Source of the DNA: Synechococcus sp. CC9902
GTDB lineage: Bacteria; Cyanobacteriota; Cyanobacteriia; PCC-6307; Cyanobiaceae
Direction: 5' to 3'
Length of the DNA stretch: 64,000 nt
NCBI RefSeq assembly: GCF_000012505.1
Contig: NC_007513.1
Location: 682,001-746,000, forward strand
In this document: positions 1 to 8,392 of the stretch, one piece after another
Numbering within the stretch: the first letter of the stretch is position 1
Layout of the letters: the number at the start of each line of letters is the position of its first letter
Notes under the pieces: generated by a model
Told to the model about the DNA's origin: nothing
What the model saw: the letters and a program-made list of their open reading frames with translations, nothing else
Databases searched by the model: none
Made by a program: the position numbers and the translations under genes

Positions 1-365
1 CAACGGATCGTTCCGTTCCCTTAAATCAATTGGGCACCGGAAGTTTTGTTGATCCACAAACCGGTCAATCCCGAATGATTCCTCTGGAGATTGGTTTCCG
101 TGGAGAAGAGAATCCCCGCTACAGCCGGGAAATTACCAATCCCAGTCAGCTGGATTCCCTCAGGCTGAACCATGAACGTGGCTCGGTGGCGATGGCACGG
201 TCTCAGGCCCCAGACTCCGCCAGCGCTCAGTTTTATATCGCCTTAAAGCCTTTACCAGAACTGGATGGCCGCTATGCCGTTTTCGGGAGGGTGATTGAGG
301 GCATGGACGTTGTTGATGAGATTCGCCAGGGGGATCGGATCACCAAAGCCAGCCTTGGCGATTGA
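1..365 (+). CDS. Cyclophilin-type peptidyl-prolyl isomerase, 3' part
   Basis: The C-terminal ~120 residues of a cyclophilin-type cis-trans prolyl isomerase, which assists protein folding. The frame is open from base 3, so the gene starts outside the window. Visible family signatures are the [19 protein letters not shown] stretch (the conserved M-A-x(n)-S-Q-F core) followed by [19 protein letters not shown], the usual cyclophilin C-terminal motif. It converges on ilvH with only 2 bp between the stop codons. Whether it has a signal peptide cannot be judged from this fragment. Confidence 0.9.
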   Translation, partial: TDRSVPLNQLGTGSFVDPQTGQSRMIPLEIGFRGEENPRYSREITNPSQLDSLRLNHERGSVAMARSQAPDSASAQFYIALKPLPELDGRYAVFGRVIEGMDVVDEIRQGDRITKASLGD

Positions 366-367
366 AC

Positions 368-898
368 TCAAGCGGGGATCCGCGTTTCGCTGGGTGAAAC
401 CTTGAGCAGTTCGGTGTTCACCCCGGAAGCCCGCTCGAGGGCCACTTTTCCGGTTCGTGCGATTTCAAGGATGCCGAAGGGCTTCATCAGGCGTTCAAGA
501 GCTACCAACTTTCCGGGGTCGCCCACCACTTCAAGGGTTAGAGCTTCATCGGCCACGTCGACAACCTTGGCGCGGAACACCTGAACCAGATCAAACACTG
601 CGCTTCGCGTTTCGGCTGGGGCTTTCACTTTCAGGAGCATCAGTTCGCGTTCCACTGCAGGACGCTGGGTTAGATCCAGAACCTGGAGAACGTTGACCAG
701 CTTGTCCAGCTGTTTGGTCATCTGCTCCAGGGTTTGCGCATCTCCTTCCACCACCATCGTTAAGCGCGATTGGCCATCGGCTTCCGCTGGCCCCACAGCC
801 AAGCTGTGGATATTGAAACCACGGCGGGCGAACAATCCGGCGATGCGGCTGAGTGCTCCAGATTCGTCCTCCACAAGCACCGAAAGGGTGTGCTTCAT
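368..898 (-). CDS. ilvH: Acetolactate synthase small (regulatory) subunit
   Basis: Regulatory subunit of acetohydroxyacid synthase, the first common enzyme of branched-chain amino acid synthesis; it confers valine feedback control on the large subunit. The 176 residues begin with an ACT domain (about residues 3-75, opening [19 protein letters not shown] and then [16 protein letters not shown]), followed by the ALS small-subunit C-terminal domain. The length is normal for cyanobacterial IlvH. The ATG overlaps the stop of the upstream hydrolase gene by 4 nt, so the two are probably co-transcribed. Confidence 0.95.
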   Translation of the reverse strand: MKHTLSVLVEDESGALSRIAGLFARRGFNIHSLAVGPAEADGQSRLTMVVEGDAQTLEQMTKQLDKLVNVLQVLDLTQRPAVERELMLLKVKAPAETRSAVFDLVQVFRAKVVDVADEALTLEVVGDPGKLVALERLMKPFGILEIARTGKVALERASGVNTELLKVSPSETRIPA

Positions 899-1929
899 AT
901 CTGCTGAACGTCCCCTGCTGGTCTGCTGTTACCCAAGTTACGGTCCAGCCAGGGCAGCAGAGCATTTAGGAACTGATTCGGGTCCTCATCGTGGGAGCAA
1001 TGCCCGCAGTGATTGAGCACTTTGAGCTCCACCCAGGGGTGTTGATCCACAACCTTTTGGCCGACGCTGAGGGGGACAAAACGATCGTTTCGGCCCCAGA
1101 GCATCAACATCGGCAGTTGTGTTGTCGCTAGCTGTTCCAGTAGGGCCGGAGCTGTTGCTCCGCTGGGTCGAAGACCCATGCCAAGAGTCATGGCCCGTAG
1201 GGCTCGGGCTGCGGTCGGTCGGCGGGCTGGACGACAAATCAGCTGCTGCAGATCAAGGTCGTTGGTGATGGAACAGGTGTAGGCACCTTGCAGTCCAAGC
1301 CGAATCAGCTTGCTGCGGGCAATCACTGGCACGATCCACTGCAAGGGAATCAGTTGAACGATCAAGCTGAGCCATCCCCGTTGCCAGCGTCGTCGCCACG
1401 GTGAACGTCGTCGTGGCACCGGCTGGAGCAGGGCCGGATCAGGCAGCGGTGCTGCCACGAGTGCTCTCACCAAATCGGGCGTCAGAACGGCTGTGGTGAG
1501 GGCACTGAGACCACCCAGGGAGTTCCCCACGAGTACGGCGGGCCGCTGAACAATCTCCTGGAGAAAGGCAGCGGTTTGCTGTCCCCAAATCCGGTTATCC
1601 AGTGGACCTCCCTGGCGAATCCCCGATTGCTCCGACGCGCCAAATCCCAAGAGGTCGAGGCTGAACACTTGCCAGCCCTGGGCCGCCAGTTTCGGCGCGA
1701 TGCGCCGCCAGTGCCCGCTCGAGGCCCCGAAACCATGCAAGAGCACGAGGGCTGGGCCATGGCTTGGCCCCAAAACTCGCCAATGGCATGTCCATTGTTG
1801 ATTTTGGTTTCTACGACTTGGCTGTCGACGCCAAGTCCATTCGTGGTGGTGCCCCCAGGCGCTGGTTTCGGCCTCCGGGCACCATGGCTCGGCAGGCTGG
1901 AGTGCATTGGCTGACACAGCTCTGGGCAT
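895..1929 (-). CDS. Alpha/beta-fold hydrolase
   Basis: Predicted alpha/beta hydrolase of 344 residues; substrate unknown. It has the oxyanion-hole motif HGFGAS (about 65-70), the nucleophile elbow GNSLGG with Ser137, an acid-residue region [10 protein letters not shown], and a C-terminal His in [12 protein letters not shown], so the catalytic triad looks complete. Such proteins are common in cyanobacteria, and some act on chlorophyll or lipid esters, but nothing here decides the substrate. The first ATG (1929) overlaps the divergent trm1 start region by 23 bp; no later Met lies before the conserved core. The stop overlaps ilvH by 4 nt. Confidence 0.85.
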   Translation of the reverse strand: MPRAVSANALQPAEPWCPEAETSAWGHHHEWTWRRQPSRRNQNQQWTCHWRVLGPSHGPALVLLHGFGASSGHWRRIAPKLAAQGWQVFSLDLLGFGASEQSGIRQGGPLDNRIWGQQTAAFLQEIVQRPAVLVGNSLGGLSALTTAVLTPDLVRALVAAPLPDPALLQPVPRRRSPWRRRWQRGWLSLIVQLIPLQWIVPVIARSKLIRLGLQGAYTCSITNDLDLQQLICRPARRPTAARALRAMTLGMGLRPSGATAPALLEQLATTQLPMLMLWGRNDRFVPLSVGQKVVDQHPWVELKVLNHCGHCSHDEDPNQFLNALLPWLDRNLGNSRPAGDVQQI

Positions 1930-3085
1930 ACCGGATCATCACTATCGCGAAGGGTCTGCCTCCCTAACGCTGGGATCGGGGTTTTTTCGTCCGGATTCTC
2001 GGCCTTCCCGGGACTGTTCGGTGCTGTTGGCCCGTCATCAACAGCAGAACGCGGAGGGCCAACTCCGCTGGCTCGATCTCATGGCAGGGTGCGGAATTCG
2101 TGGTTTGCGCTGGGGATTAGAAGCCGTTCCAGCCAGAGCAGAGCGGGTTGAGCTCTGGGTGAACGATGGCGACCCAGATCGTTTGCCCTGCCTGGAGAGC
2201 AACCTGAGTGGTCTCCCGATGCCGGTGCGCATCAGTTCCCAGGCTGCCGAGGTGGTGTTGGCACAGGCGTATCTGGAAGGCCGCTTTTTCGATTTGATCG
2301 ATCTTGATGCGTTCGGCGCCCCTGGGGCATTAATTCAGCCGGTTTTACAAGCCTTGCGGTTCGAGGGGCTGCTGCTGCTGGCAAGTACGGATGGGCGCTC
2401 CCCAACGGGCCACGACCGCGCTGGAGCGGTTCGCAGCCTTGGTGCGGCTGCACGGGTGCATCCTGCGAGCTGGGAATTGGCTTTGCGCCACCAACTTGGA
2501 TTGCTGGCCCGTCAAGCTTGGATGTTGGGTCGGGGTCTTCAACCCCTGCTTTGTTTCAGTGAAGGAAGAACCTTTCGGGTTGGTGTGCGCATGCGGCGGC
2601 ATCTTCAACCGGGCGAGGAGCATCGCTTGGGCCTCTTGGCTCGTTGTGACGCCTGTGGATCGCAAGTGGTGCAGATTTTGAGAAATCTCAGTGGGTGGCC
2701 AGCCTGTCGCTGTGCAAGCGGAGCAGGTCGGTGGAGTGTGAGCGGTCCCCTCTGGATCGGACCTCTGCAGGATCCTCAAACCTTGGCTGCGTTGCGCCGC
2801 GATCCCTGGCTGCGGGAACCGGGGGCTATCTCCAATCAGACGCAGCGGTTGCTGGAGCGTTTAGAGGCCGACCCAGGCAGTCCGGCAACGGTTTGGCCCA
2901 CCGATGAGTTGGCGCGACGTGTTGGTATTGGTGGGCCGCCGCCCTTGAACCAGCTCGTCACAGCGGTGCGGCGAGCCGGATTTCAGGCCTATCCCAGTGG
3001 CGTGATGGCTGGGCAATTGCGAACCGATGCAGATTTAACAGTCCTGTTAAGGCTTTGCGCTGATTTGTGTTCCGAAGGGACTTAA
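1907..3085 (+). CDS. trm1: tRNA (guanine26-N2)-dimethyltransferase Trm1 family
   Basis: SAM-dependent enzyme making N2,N2-dimethylguanosine in tRNA. The 392 residues carry a Rossmann SAM-binding motif, LDLMAGCGIRGLRWG (56-70), an acidic NDGDPD segment after the next strand, and DLDAFG (132-137) in place of the DPFG catalytic motif. A Cys cluster (CDACG ... CRC) in the C-terminal half resembles the Trm1 zinc site. Trm1 is mainly archaeal/eukaryotic but is known in Aquifex and cyanobacteria. The start used is TTG at 1907, which overlaps the divergent hydrolase; the homologous region begins by YREGSA, so the true start cannot be far downstream. Confidence 0.85.
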   Translation: MADTALGIPDHHYREGSASLTLGSGFFRPDSRPSRDCSVLLARHQQQNAEGQLRWLDLMAGCGIRGLRWGLEAVPARAERVELWVNDGDPDRLPCLESNLSGLPMPVRISSQAAEVVLAQAYLEGRFFDLIDLDAFGAPGALIQPVLQALRFEGLLLLASTDGRSPTGHDRAGAVRSLGAAARVHPASWELALRHQLGLLARQAWMLGRGLQPLLCFSEGRTFRVGVRMRRHLQPGEEHRLGLLARCDACGSQVVQILRNLSGWPACRCASGAGRWSVSGPLWIGPLQDPQTLAALRRDPWLREPGAISNQTQRLLERLEADPGSPATVWPTDELARRVGIGGPPPLNQLVTAVRRAGFQAYPSGVMAGQLRTDADLTVLLRLCADLCSEGT

Positions 3086-3112
3086 ATGGAGCGTGAAAGT
3101 TGCGCCTCGATC

Positions 3113-3211
3113 ATGGCTTCAGAAATTTTCGGAACGGCCGCCATTTTCTGGGTTTTGATCCCCATTGGTCTTGTCGGTGGTGCCTTGCTGTTGAAACTTG
3201 AGGGCGATTGA
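3113..3211 (+). CDS. petM: Cytochrome b6f complex subunit VII (PetM)
   Basis: A 32-residue single-span membrane protein beginning [19 protein letters not shown] and ending LLKLEGD. It matches PetM, the small peripheral subunit of the cytochrome b6f complex in the thylakoid membrane. A hydrophobic helix runs from about Ile11 to Leu27 with an acidic C-terminus. It lies 27 bp after trm1 and 55 bp before ycf39, all on the same strand. An in-frame upstream ATG at 3086 would add 9 residues, but the family length favours 3113. Confidence 0.93.
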   Translation: MASEIFGTAAIFWVLIPIGLVGGALLLKLEGD

Positions 3212-3266
3212 TTCAGCAGCTTTTGCCTCAAGCCCACTAAGCTCGCCACCTTGAAGTCGAGGTGCC

Positions 3267-4229
3267 ATGCAGGTTCTGGTGGTTGGAGGAACGGGCACCC
3301 TCGGACGGCAGATTGCTCGTCGAGCCTTGGATTCAGGGCATCAGGTTCGTTGCATGGTCCGAACCCCTCGCAAGGCGGCGTTTTTGCAGGAGTGGGGCTG
3401 TGAGCTCACACGTGGTGACCTGTTGGAGCCCGACAGCCTCGATTACGCCCTTGACGGTGTTGATGCGGTGATCGATGCCGCCACCAGTCGCCCTAGTGAT
3501 CCGCAGAGCATTTACGAGTCTGATTGGGACGGAAAGCTCAATCTCCTGAAGGCCTGTGATCGCGCCAATGTGAAGCGATTCGTGTTCCTTTCGTTGCTAG
3601 GGGCCCACCGGTATCGCGATGTGCCGTTGATGGACATCAAGGCATGTACTGAGAATCTGCTGGAGGCTTCGGATTTTGATTACACCATCCTCCAAGGCGC
3701 AGCTTTTATGCAGGGTGTGATCAGCCAATTCGCAATCCCAGTGTTGGAAAGCCAAACCGTTTGGGTGAGTGGAAGTCCTACGGCGATTGCTTATATGAAC
3801 ACCCAGGACATGGCCCGTTTTGCGGTGGCGGCCCTCGAACGTCCAGAAACGGTGAGGGGAACCTTCCCTGTTGTGGGCCCTAAACCCTGGAATACAGGGC
3901 AACTGGTTCAGCTGTGCGAGCGTTGCAGCGACAAGACGGCGCGTGTGTTCCGCGTTCAGCCGATCTTGATCAAGCTGATGCAAGGCGTTGCTTCATTTTT
4001 CGAACCTGCCGTAAATGTGGCCGAACGTCTGGCCTTCGCAGAAGTCACCGGTGGTGGTCAGGCCCTCGATGCTCCGATGAAATCCAGTTATGCCGCGTTC
4101 GGCTTGGATGAAGCCGAGACAACGGATATGGAGAGTTATATCCGGGAGTACTACGACACGATTCTCAAGAAGCTTCGTGAGATGGAGGCGGATCTTGATA
4201 AAGACGCCAAGAAAAAACTTCCCTTCTAG
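3267..4229 (+). CDS. ycf39: Ycf39 / NmrA-like PSII assembly factor
   Basis: An NAD(P)-binding atypical short-chain dehydrogenase of the NmrA/Ycf39 family, 320 residues. In cyanobacteria Ycf39 associates with high-light-inducible proteins and assists early photosystem II assembly and chlorophyll delivery to D1. The N-terminal glycine motif VGGTGTLGRQ (6-15) is intact. The NmrA core (GDLLEPDSL, FVFLSLLGAHRY, YTILQGAAFMQGV) is clear, and the C-terminus ends in a charged helical tail. A good ribosome site, GAGGTG, lies 4 nt before the ATG. Confidence 0.9.
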   Translation: MQVLVVGGTGTLGRQIARRALDSGHQVRCMVRTPRKAAFLQEWGCELTRGDLLEPDSLDYALDGVDAVIDAATSRPSDPQSIYESDWDGKLNLLKACDRANVKRFVFLSLLGAHRYRDVPLMDIKACTENLLEASDFDYTILQGAAFMQGVISQFAIPVLESQTVWVSGSPTAIAYMNTQDMARFAVAALERPETVRGTFPVVGPKPWNTGQLVQLCERCSDKTARVFRVQPILIKLMQGVASFFEPAVNVAERLAFAEVTGGGQALDAPMKSSYAAFGLDEAETTDMESYIREYYDTILKKLREMEADLDKDAKKKLPF

Positions 4230-4281
4230 GCCTTGTTTTCTCTTAGTTGATTTGTACTATTAATCTAGATTTCTTGGTCCT

Positions 4282-4497
4282 ATGGCCGTCGCTCAGCTCA
4301 AAAATCTGCAGCGCCGACTGCTTTTGCTCTCTGACGAGGCTGAGCAAGGCCTGAACCGTGCGTGTGGCCATGAGCTTTGGAGAACCGTTGGCCCCGATGC
4401 CATTGATGGCTTAGAAGACCCGGCCAGGAGAGCAGAGGCAAATTATTGGTATGGCCAGTGGAATGTTGTGCGTGAGCTGCAGGAGGCCATCGGCTGA
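4282..4497 (+). CDS. Conserved hypothetical protein, 71 aa
   Basis: Small soluble protein with no recognised domain. It is predicted mostly helical (AQLKNLQRRLLLLSDEAEQGL near the N-terminus; ARRAEANYWYGQWNVVRELQ near the C-terminus) and rich in Trp/Tyr at the end. Its stop overlaps the ATG of the arsM-like gene (TGATG), so the two are likely translationally coupled; this is the only hint of function. A poor LexA-like sequence lies about 25-35 bp upstream (see rejected items). Confidence 0.7.
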   Translation: MAVAQLKNLQRRLLLLSDEAEQGLNRACGHELWRTVGPDAIDGLEDPARRAEANYWYGQWNVVRELQEAIG

Positions 4498-5297
4498 TGC
4501 CTGATTCTTGTTGTCCGCCATCGGATGCTTTTGATCAAACCCGTGCCGTGGAGGAGCGTTATGGCGCTGCCGCTCATGCGCAAGAGGCTTGTTTGTGCAC
4601 CCCTGTGGGGTTTGATCCTGAACTCCTGCGTGTGATCCCGAAGGCCGTTGTCGAGCGTGATTACGGCTGTGGAGATCCCACTCGCTGGGTTCGTGCGGGT
4701 GATCGGGTGTTGGATCTTGGCAGTGGCAGCGGCAAGAACGCCTTCATTTGTTCTCAACTTGTGGGTGCTGATGGTGCCGTCATTGGCATCGACCGCAACG
4801 TCGAGATGTTGGCCTTGTCCCGTGGTGCTGCGGCCCAAGTTGCTGAGGCGATTGGCTACAACAATGTTCAGTTTGTTGATGGATCCATTGAGGCGCTTGA
4901 TGCCCCCATCGACGATGGAACACCCCTTGTCGCTGATGAAAGCGTTGATTTGGTCTTAAGTAATTGCGTTCTCAATTTGGTGAATCCTTCCGATCGAGAG
5001 CGACTTTTGGCCAACATTCGACGCGTTCTTGCTCCAGGTGGTCGAGTCGCCATCAGCGACATTGTTTGCGATCAAGTTGTGCCCCAGCACCTTCAGGACG
5101 ATCCAGATCTCTGGAGCGGCTGTATCAGCGGAGCCTGGGAAGAGAGCGCATTTCTTGATGCCTTCCGCCGCCTTGGTTTCGAGCAGGTGCATTACGCCGA
5201 TCGCAGCCAGGATCCCTGGAGGGAAGTTGAAGGAATCGAGTTTCGGGCTGTCACCCTCGTCGGCGATCTGCCTGGTTCTTCGGGTTGCTGCCCTTAA
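4497..5297 (+). CDS. arsM: Arsenite S-adenosylmethionine methyltransferase-like
   Basis: Predicted As(III) methyltransferase, 266 residues. It has a class I SAM motif VLDLGSGSGKNAF (71-83) with the acidic IDRN strand end. It also has all three cysteine contexts used by ArsM to bind As(III): YGCG (Cys58), LSNCVLNL (Cys157) and WSGCISGAW (Cys209). Extra cysteine pairs lie at both ends, SCCPP near the N-terminus and GCCP at the C-terminus, which fits metalloid binding. The ATG overlaps the stop of the 71-aa gene, and the 3' end overlaps the convergent pseudouridine synthase by 47 bp. A general methyltransferase is possible but less likely given the Cys pattern. Confidence 0.82.
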   Translation: MPDSCCPPSDAFDQTRAVEERYGAAAHAQEACLCTPVGFDPELLRVIPKAVVERDYGCGDPTRWVRAGDRVLDLGSGSGKNAFICSQLVGADGAVIGIDRNVEMLALSRGAAAQVAEAIGYNNVQFVDGSIEALDAPIDDGTPLVADESVDLVLSNCVLNLVNPSDRERLLANIRRVLAPGGRVAISDIVCDQVVPQHLQDDPDLWSGCISGAWEESAFLDAFRRLGFEQVHYADRSQDPWREVEGIEFRAVTLVGDLPGSSGCCP

Positions 5298-5892
5298 GCA
5301 ACTGCACAAAACGAGCTTCTTCCTCCTTGCTCACTGCCCGCGATGCGCCGGGTTCGAGTCCTGTCAGAGTCAAGGGAGTGCCCCCATCCATGAGGTCGAT
5401 GGTGTGGCGGACCAATCGAAGCGTGGGTAGGCCAACGGCTGCGGTCATGCGACGCACCTGACGATTCCTGCCTTCCGTGAGGGAGATTTCCAGCCAGTGA
5501 GTGGGGATGGTTGCGCGGTACCGAATCGGCGGGACGCGATCCCCGATGGTTGGTATGGCTTCAGCTTTAAGCCATGCGGCTTTGGCCGGACGCGTGCGAT
5601 GGCCCTGCACCGTGATGCCGTCGCGAAGTTGTTGTAATTGATGGGGCTGGGGAGTTCCCTCCACTTGAACCCAATAGGTTCGCCAATGACCGAAGCGAGG
5701 ATCGGTTAACTGTTGTTGGAGTCGTCCATTGCTTGTGAGTACAAGTAATCCTTCGCTGTCGGCATCCAGACGACCAGCTGCATACACATCGGGTGTATCA
5801 ACAAAATCTTGCAGGCTGGCCCAGCGACTGTTCTCTTCGCGAGTGAACTGGCTAAGCACCCCGTATGGCTTATGGAGCAACAAAGTCGTCAA
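5251..5892 (-). CDS. rluE: 23S rRNA pseudouridine synthase, RluE/RsuA family
   Basis: RNA pseudouridine synthase of the RsuA/RluB/E/F family, 213 residues. It starts directly with the catalytic domain (LLLHKPYGVLSQF) and has no S4 domain, as in RluE. The catalytic Asp is in GRLDADSEGLLVLT (Asp43). The family motif GRNRQVRRM is near residue 150, and LRLVRHTIDLMDGG follows. RluE in E. coli modifies 23S rRNA U2457; assignment to the same site here is inference. Its 3' end overlaps arsM on the other strand by 47 bp. Confidence 0.85.
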   Translation of the reverse strand: MTTLLLHKPYGVLSQFTREENSRWASLQDFVDTPDVYAAGRLDADSEGLLVLTSNGRLQQQLTDPRFGHWRTYWVQVEGTPQPHQLQQLRDGITVQGHRTRPAKAAWLKAEAIPTIGDRVPPIRYRATIPTHWLEISLTEGRNRQVRRMTAAVGLPTLRLVRHTIDLMDGGTPLTLTGLEPGASRAVSKEEEARFVQLLKGSNPKNQADRRRG

Positions 5893-6272
5893 GAGGTTCA
5901 GCTGATGACTTCTTTAAAGAAAACTCTAAAGTAAAAATCTCCGGGATGAATTTCCAGAAATTACTTCAGATAAAAATATTTTTATGGTTAAAGATTTTGA
6001 TTGGGGGTTGATCAGCTTTCTTTTGGCATGATTGGATTCAACGTCGATGGCGTTGAACAATCCTTGTCTTATTGGGCATTGCCTTGGCGTGCACGCCAAA
6101 GGTTGACCGCTCCGATGGAAATCAGAAGCAAGCCCAAATCGAGGGTAAGGGGGGGGAGCATCATCGATTTGGTTTCAGCGAGCGTCGACCTTAAAGGGAA
6201 AAATCTGTGAATGGGTTCTGCATGCACCCTCCTAAAGTGAATGGCATTACAGGTTGAAACCCTCACCAGCGC
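5893..6272. other. Intergenic stretch, AT-rich, no confident gene
   Basis: 380 bp between rluE and infA, AT-rich near 5930-6000. It contains an 18-bp palindrome around 6084-6104 (TTGGCGTG/CACGCCAA core). One short minus-strand frame, listed separately, is the only coding candidate. The infA promoter presumably lies at the right end. No tRNA or known small RNA motif was recognised. Confidence 0.5.
6069..6164 (-). CDS. Possible 31-aa single-span membrane peptide
   Basis: The frame starts with two Met codons and encodes a hydrophobic stretch (LTLDLGLLLISIGAVNLW) ending in a polar, basic tail (RARQGNAQ). This is the shape of small thylakoid or inner-membrane subunits. I do not recognise a family, and there is no convincing Shine-Dalgarno sequence before either ATG. 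The 3' end includes the palindrome at about 6084-6104. It may be a chance frame; a longer in-frame start exists at 6266. Confidence 0.3.
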   Translation of the reverse strand: MMLPPLTLDLGLLLISIGAVNLWRARQGNAQ

Positions 6273-6542
6273 ATGATCGAAACCTCGGGTGTGATCGAGA
6301 AGGAACAGGGCAATGGGTTCTATCTAGTCACGCTCGAGCAGCCTGCCGGTCACCAGTGTCTATGTCGCGCTGCAGGAAAGCTGACCAAATTTCGGATCAA
6401 ATTGTTGGCTGGCGACAAGGTGCTTGTCGAAATCAGTCCCTACGACCTCACCCGCGGGCGGATCACCTACCGCGAGCGCAATGCCGGAGCACCCGGCGGA
6501 CGCCCAGGCGGCAATCGCCCAGGTGGACCACGGCGCCGCTGA
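6273..6542 (+). CDS. infA: Translation initiation factor IF-1 with basic Gly/Arg tail
   Basis: S1/OB-fold initiation factor IF-1, which binds the 30S A site. The OB core is recognisable (IETSGVIEKEQGNGFYLVTL ... GDKVLVEISPYDLTRGRITYR). At 89 residues it is longer than the usual ~72, because of a C-terminal tail of repeated Gly-Gly-Arg-Pro units ending GPRRR. Picocyanobacteria generally also keep an infA elsewhere in the ribosomal protein cluster, so this may be a second copy; the window cannot show that. Convergent with the thioredoxin reductase gene. Confidence 0.85.
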   Translation: MIETSGVIEKEQGNGFYLVTLEQPAGHQCLCRAAGKLTKFRIKLLAGDKVLVEISPYDLTRGRITYRERNAGAPGGRPGGNRPGGPRRR

Positions 6543-6569
6543 TCAGATTTGGTGTTGGGGGCGCAGGGA

Positions 6570-7961
6570 TTAACTGATCAGGGCTTCGATGGCCTGTTTG
6601 AACTCACTGCGTTGTTTCACCCCACGCCATTGCTTCACCATCGCTTTTTGGTGAAACAGCTGAATGGTGGGGGTACCGCTCACCCCTGCCTGCTCGGCAA
6701 TCTCTTGGTCGGATTCGATATCAATCACGATCGCTTGGGCGGCCCCGTCGAGCTCATTGATCACCCGTTGAAGCTGAGGCTTCAACACGTGGCAAGGGCC
6801 ACAGCTTGGTGAGGTGTAAACCACAAGAATTGGTTTGTTGCTGTCGTGATAAAGCTTGCGAAGGGCGTAACCCCCTTTTTGCCAGAGCCCTTCAGGGCTG
6901 TAGGTGGCTTCCGTGGTGACATCCACGTTGACCGGTCGTTCCGCCTTGGCTGGCTCAACGTTGTCCCGTTTCATTAGGGTGGCTAAATCGTGATGGCTCA
7001 GCCAACGCTCGGCCGCTAAGGCTGCCTTACAGCCGCTGCCAGCTGCTGTAATGCCTTGCCTCCATTCAGCGTCCGCCACATCACCAGCTGCAAACACGCC
7101 ATCAATGGATGTTTCTGGGCGGCCTGATGTTGTGGCGAGATAAGCCTTGCTATCGAGGTCAATTTGACCTTTCAACAGCTCGGTGTTGGGGGTATGGCCA
7201 ATGGCATAAAACAAGCCTTTGACCGCAAAGTCAGTGGTTGAATCATCGATGCGGTTTCGCAAGGTAAGCGTCTCCATCCAGTCTTCACCGCTTACATCGA
7301 CAATCTCACTGGTCCAATGCACGGTGATGGCTGGGTTAGCAAGCACTCGGTCGGCCATGGCGGCGCTGGCCCGTAACCGTTCGGAGCGCACGATCAGATG
7401 CACGTGGCTGCCGTATTTCGTGAGATAAACGGCCTCTTCGCAGGCGGAATCACCGCCACCGACAACGGCGAGTTCGGCGTTGCGGAATTGGGGTGTCGCT
7501 CCATCACAAATTGCACAGGCACTAATGCCACGGCTCCAAAATTTCTCCTCTGAGGGCAATCCCAAGCGGTTAGCACTGGCGCCCGTTGCAATCACAACTG
7601 CATGGGCCCGAATAGTTTCCCCTTCAACTTGAATCTGAAATGGGCGCTGGCTTAGATCAATAGAATCTGCGTCGGCCTCAAGCAAATGGGTTCCCCAGCG
7701 AACCGCTTGAGCCTTCATCAAATCCATCAAATCTGGTCCGAGCACTCCATCGGGAAATCCAGGAAAGTTCTCGACGTGGGTCGTGGTCATGAGTTGCCCG
7801 CCCGGAATTCCTCCTCGCTGGAATCCCGTTACCAAGATGGGCTGGAGGTTGGCTCTGGCGGCATAGATGGCTGCTGTATATCCAGCCGGCCCTGACCCAA
7901 CAATTACAAGGTTTTCAATCGACTCGGGAGCACCAGAAACCATGCTCTTATGCGGATTCAC
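6570..7961 (-). CDS. ntrC (trxB-trx): NADPH thioredoxin reductase fused to thioredoxin (NTRC type)
   Basis: Bifunctional redox enzyme of 463 residues. The N-terminal reductase has the FAD motif VGSGPAG (21-27), the redox centre CAIC (149-152), the NADPH motif VGGGDSAC (167-174) and GHTPNT. A linker at about 320-370 leads to a C-terminal thioredoxin domain with CGPC (387-390) and the cis-Pro motif GTPT. In chloroplasts and cyanobacteria NTRC passes electrons from NADPH to 2-Cys peroxiredoxin and other targets. An alternative start is Met7. It is not the nitrogen regulator NtrC. Confidence 0.95.
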   Translation of the reverse strand: MNPHKSMVSGAPESIENLVIVGSGPAGYTAAIYAARANLQPILVTGFQRGGIPGGQLMTTTHVENFPGFPDGVLGPDLMDLMKAQAVRWGTHLLEADADSIDLSQRPFQIQVEGETIRAHAVVIATGASANRLGLPSEEKFWSRGISACAICDGATPQFRNAELAVVGGGDSACEEAVYLTKYGSHVHLIVRSERLRASAAMADRVLANPAITVHWTSEIVDVSGEDWMETLTLRNRIDDSTTDFAVKGLFYAIGHTPNTELLKGQIDLDSKAYLATTSGRPETSIDGVFAAGDVADAEWRQGITAAGSGCKAALAAERWLSHHDLATLMKRDNVEPAKAERPVNVDVTTEATYSPEGLWQKGGYALRKLYHDSNKPILVVYTSPSCGPCHVLKPQLQRVINELDGAAQAIVIDIESDQEIAEQAGVSGTPTIQLFHQKAMVKQWRGVKQRSEFKQAIEALIS

Positions 7962-8046
7962 TATGAGTTAAATCTAAGGCCTGAAAGATGCTGAACGTGC
8001 CGGGTGGAGTTCGTATTACCTACACCTCCAAAAATAAATAAAACCT

Positions 8047-8370
8047 TTAGATTTCGACTTGATGATCGTTTGACGGGCGGTCGTTGATGCCTTCCGAATT
8101 TTTCGGATTATTTGGCGCGATCAGGATTGTGTCATCGAGCATCGCAACGTTTTCGCCGATGCATGTAATCCATTCTCGAAATTCTTGGGTGATGGCATAA
8201 CTGTCTTCATAGCGCTCATCTTTGTCGAGATAAGCAATCCGAGTTGATGCCCAGTTGGTCGCAACATTGATTCGGCGCTCCATTGCTGCATCCATAACAA
8301 TCTCTTCGTTGTGGGCCAGGTTGGTTGATCCAAGGGCTAAGTCGTGGCCCTCATGTTGAAAACTTCGCAT
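8047..8370 (-). CDS. Hypothetical acidic protein downstream of helicase, 107 aa
   Basis: No domain recognised. The sequence is acidic and hydrophilic, with a central segment (ERRINVATNWASTRIAYLD, then SYAITQEFREWITCIGENV) that looks helical, and a polar C-terminal tail. It starts 22 bp after the helicase stop on the same strand, which suggests one operon. A GAGAG box 5 nt before the ATG at 8370 supports that start; internal Met26 and Met30 are alternatives. Function unknown. Confidence 0.6.
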   Translation of the reverse strand: MRSFQHEGHDLALGSTNLAHNEEIVMDAAMERRINVATNWASTRIAYLDKDERYEDSYAITQEFREWITCIGENVAMLDDTILIAPNNPKNSEGINDRPSNDHQVEI

Positions 8371-8392
8371 TTTTCTCTCAAGAAAGCTGTAA

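Noticed and set aside
4246-4259. LexA-like sequence AGTTGATTTGTACT before the 71-aa gene
   Set aside because: Right half-site fits but the left half has two mismatches in the core GTAC; too weak to call.
5341-5375. GGTTCGAGTC resembling a tRNA T-loop
   Set aside because: Lies inside the rluE coding region; no acceptor, D or anticodon stems can be formed around it.
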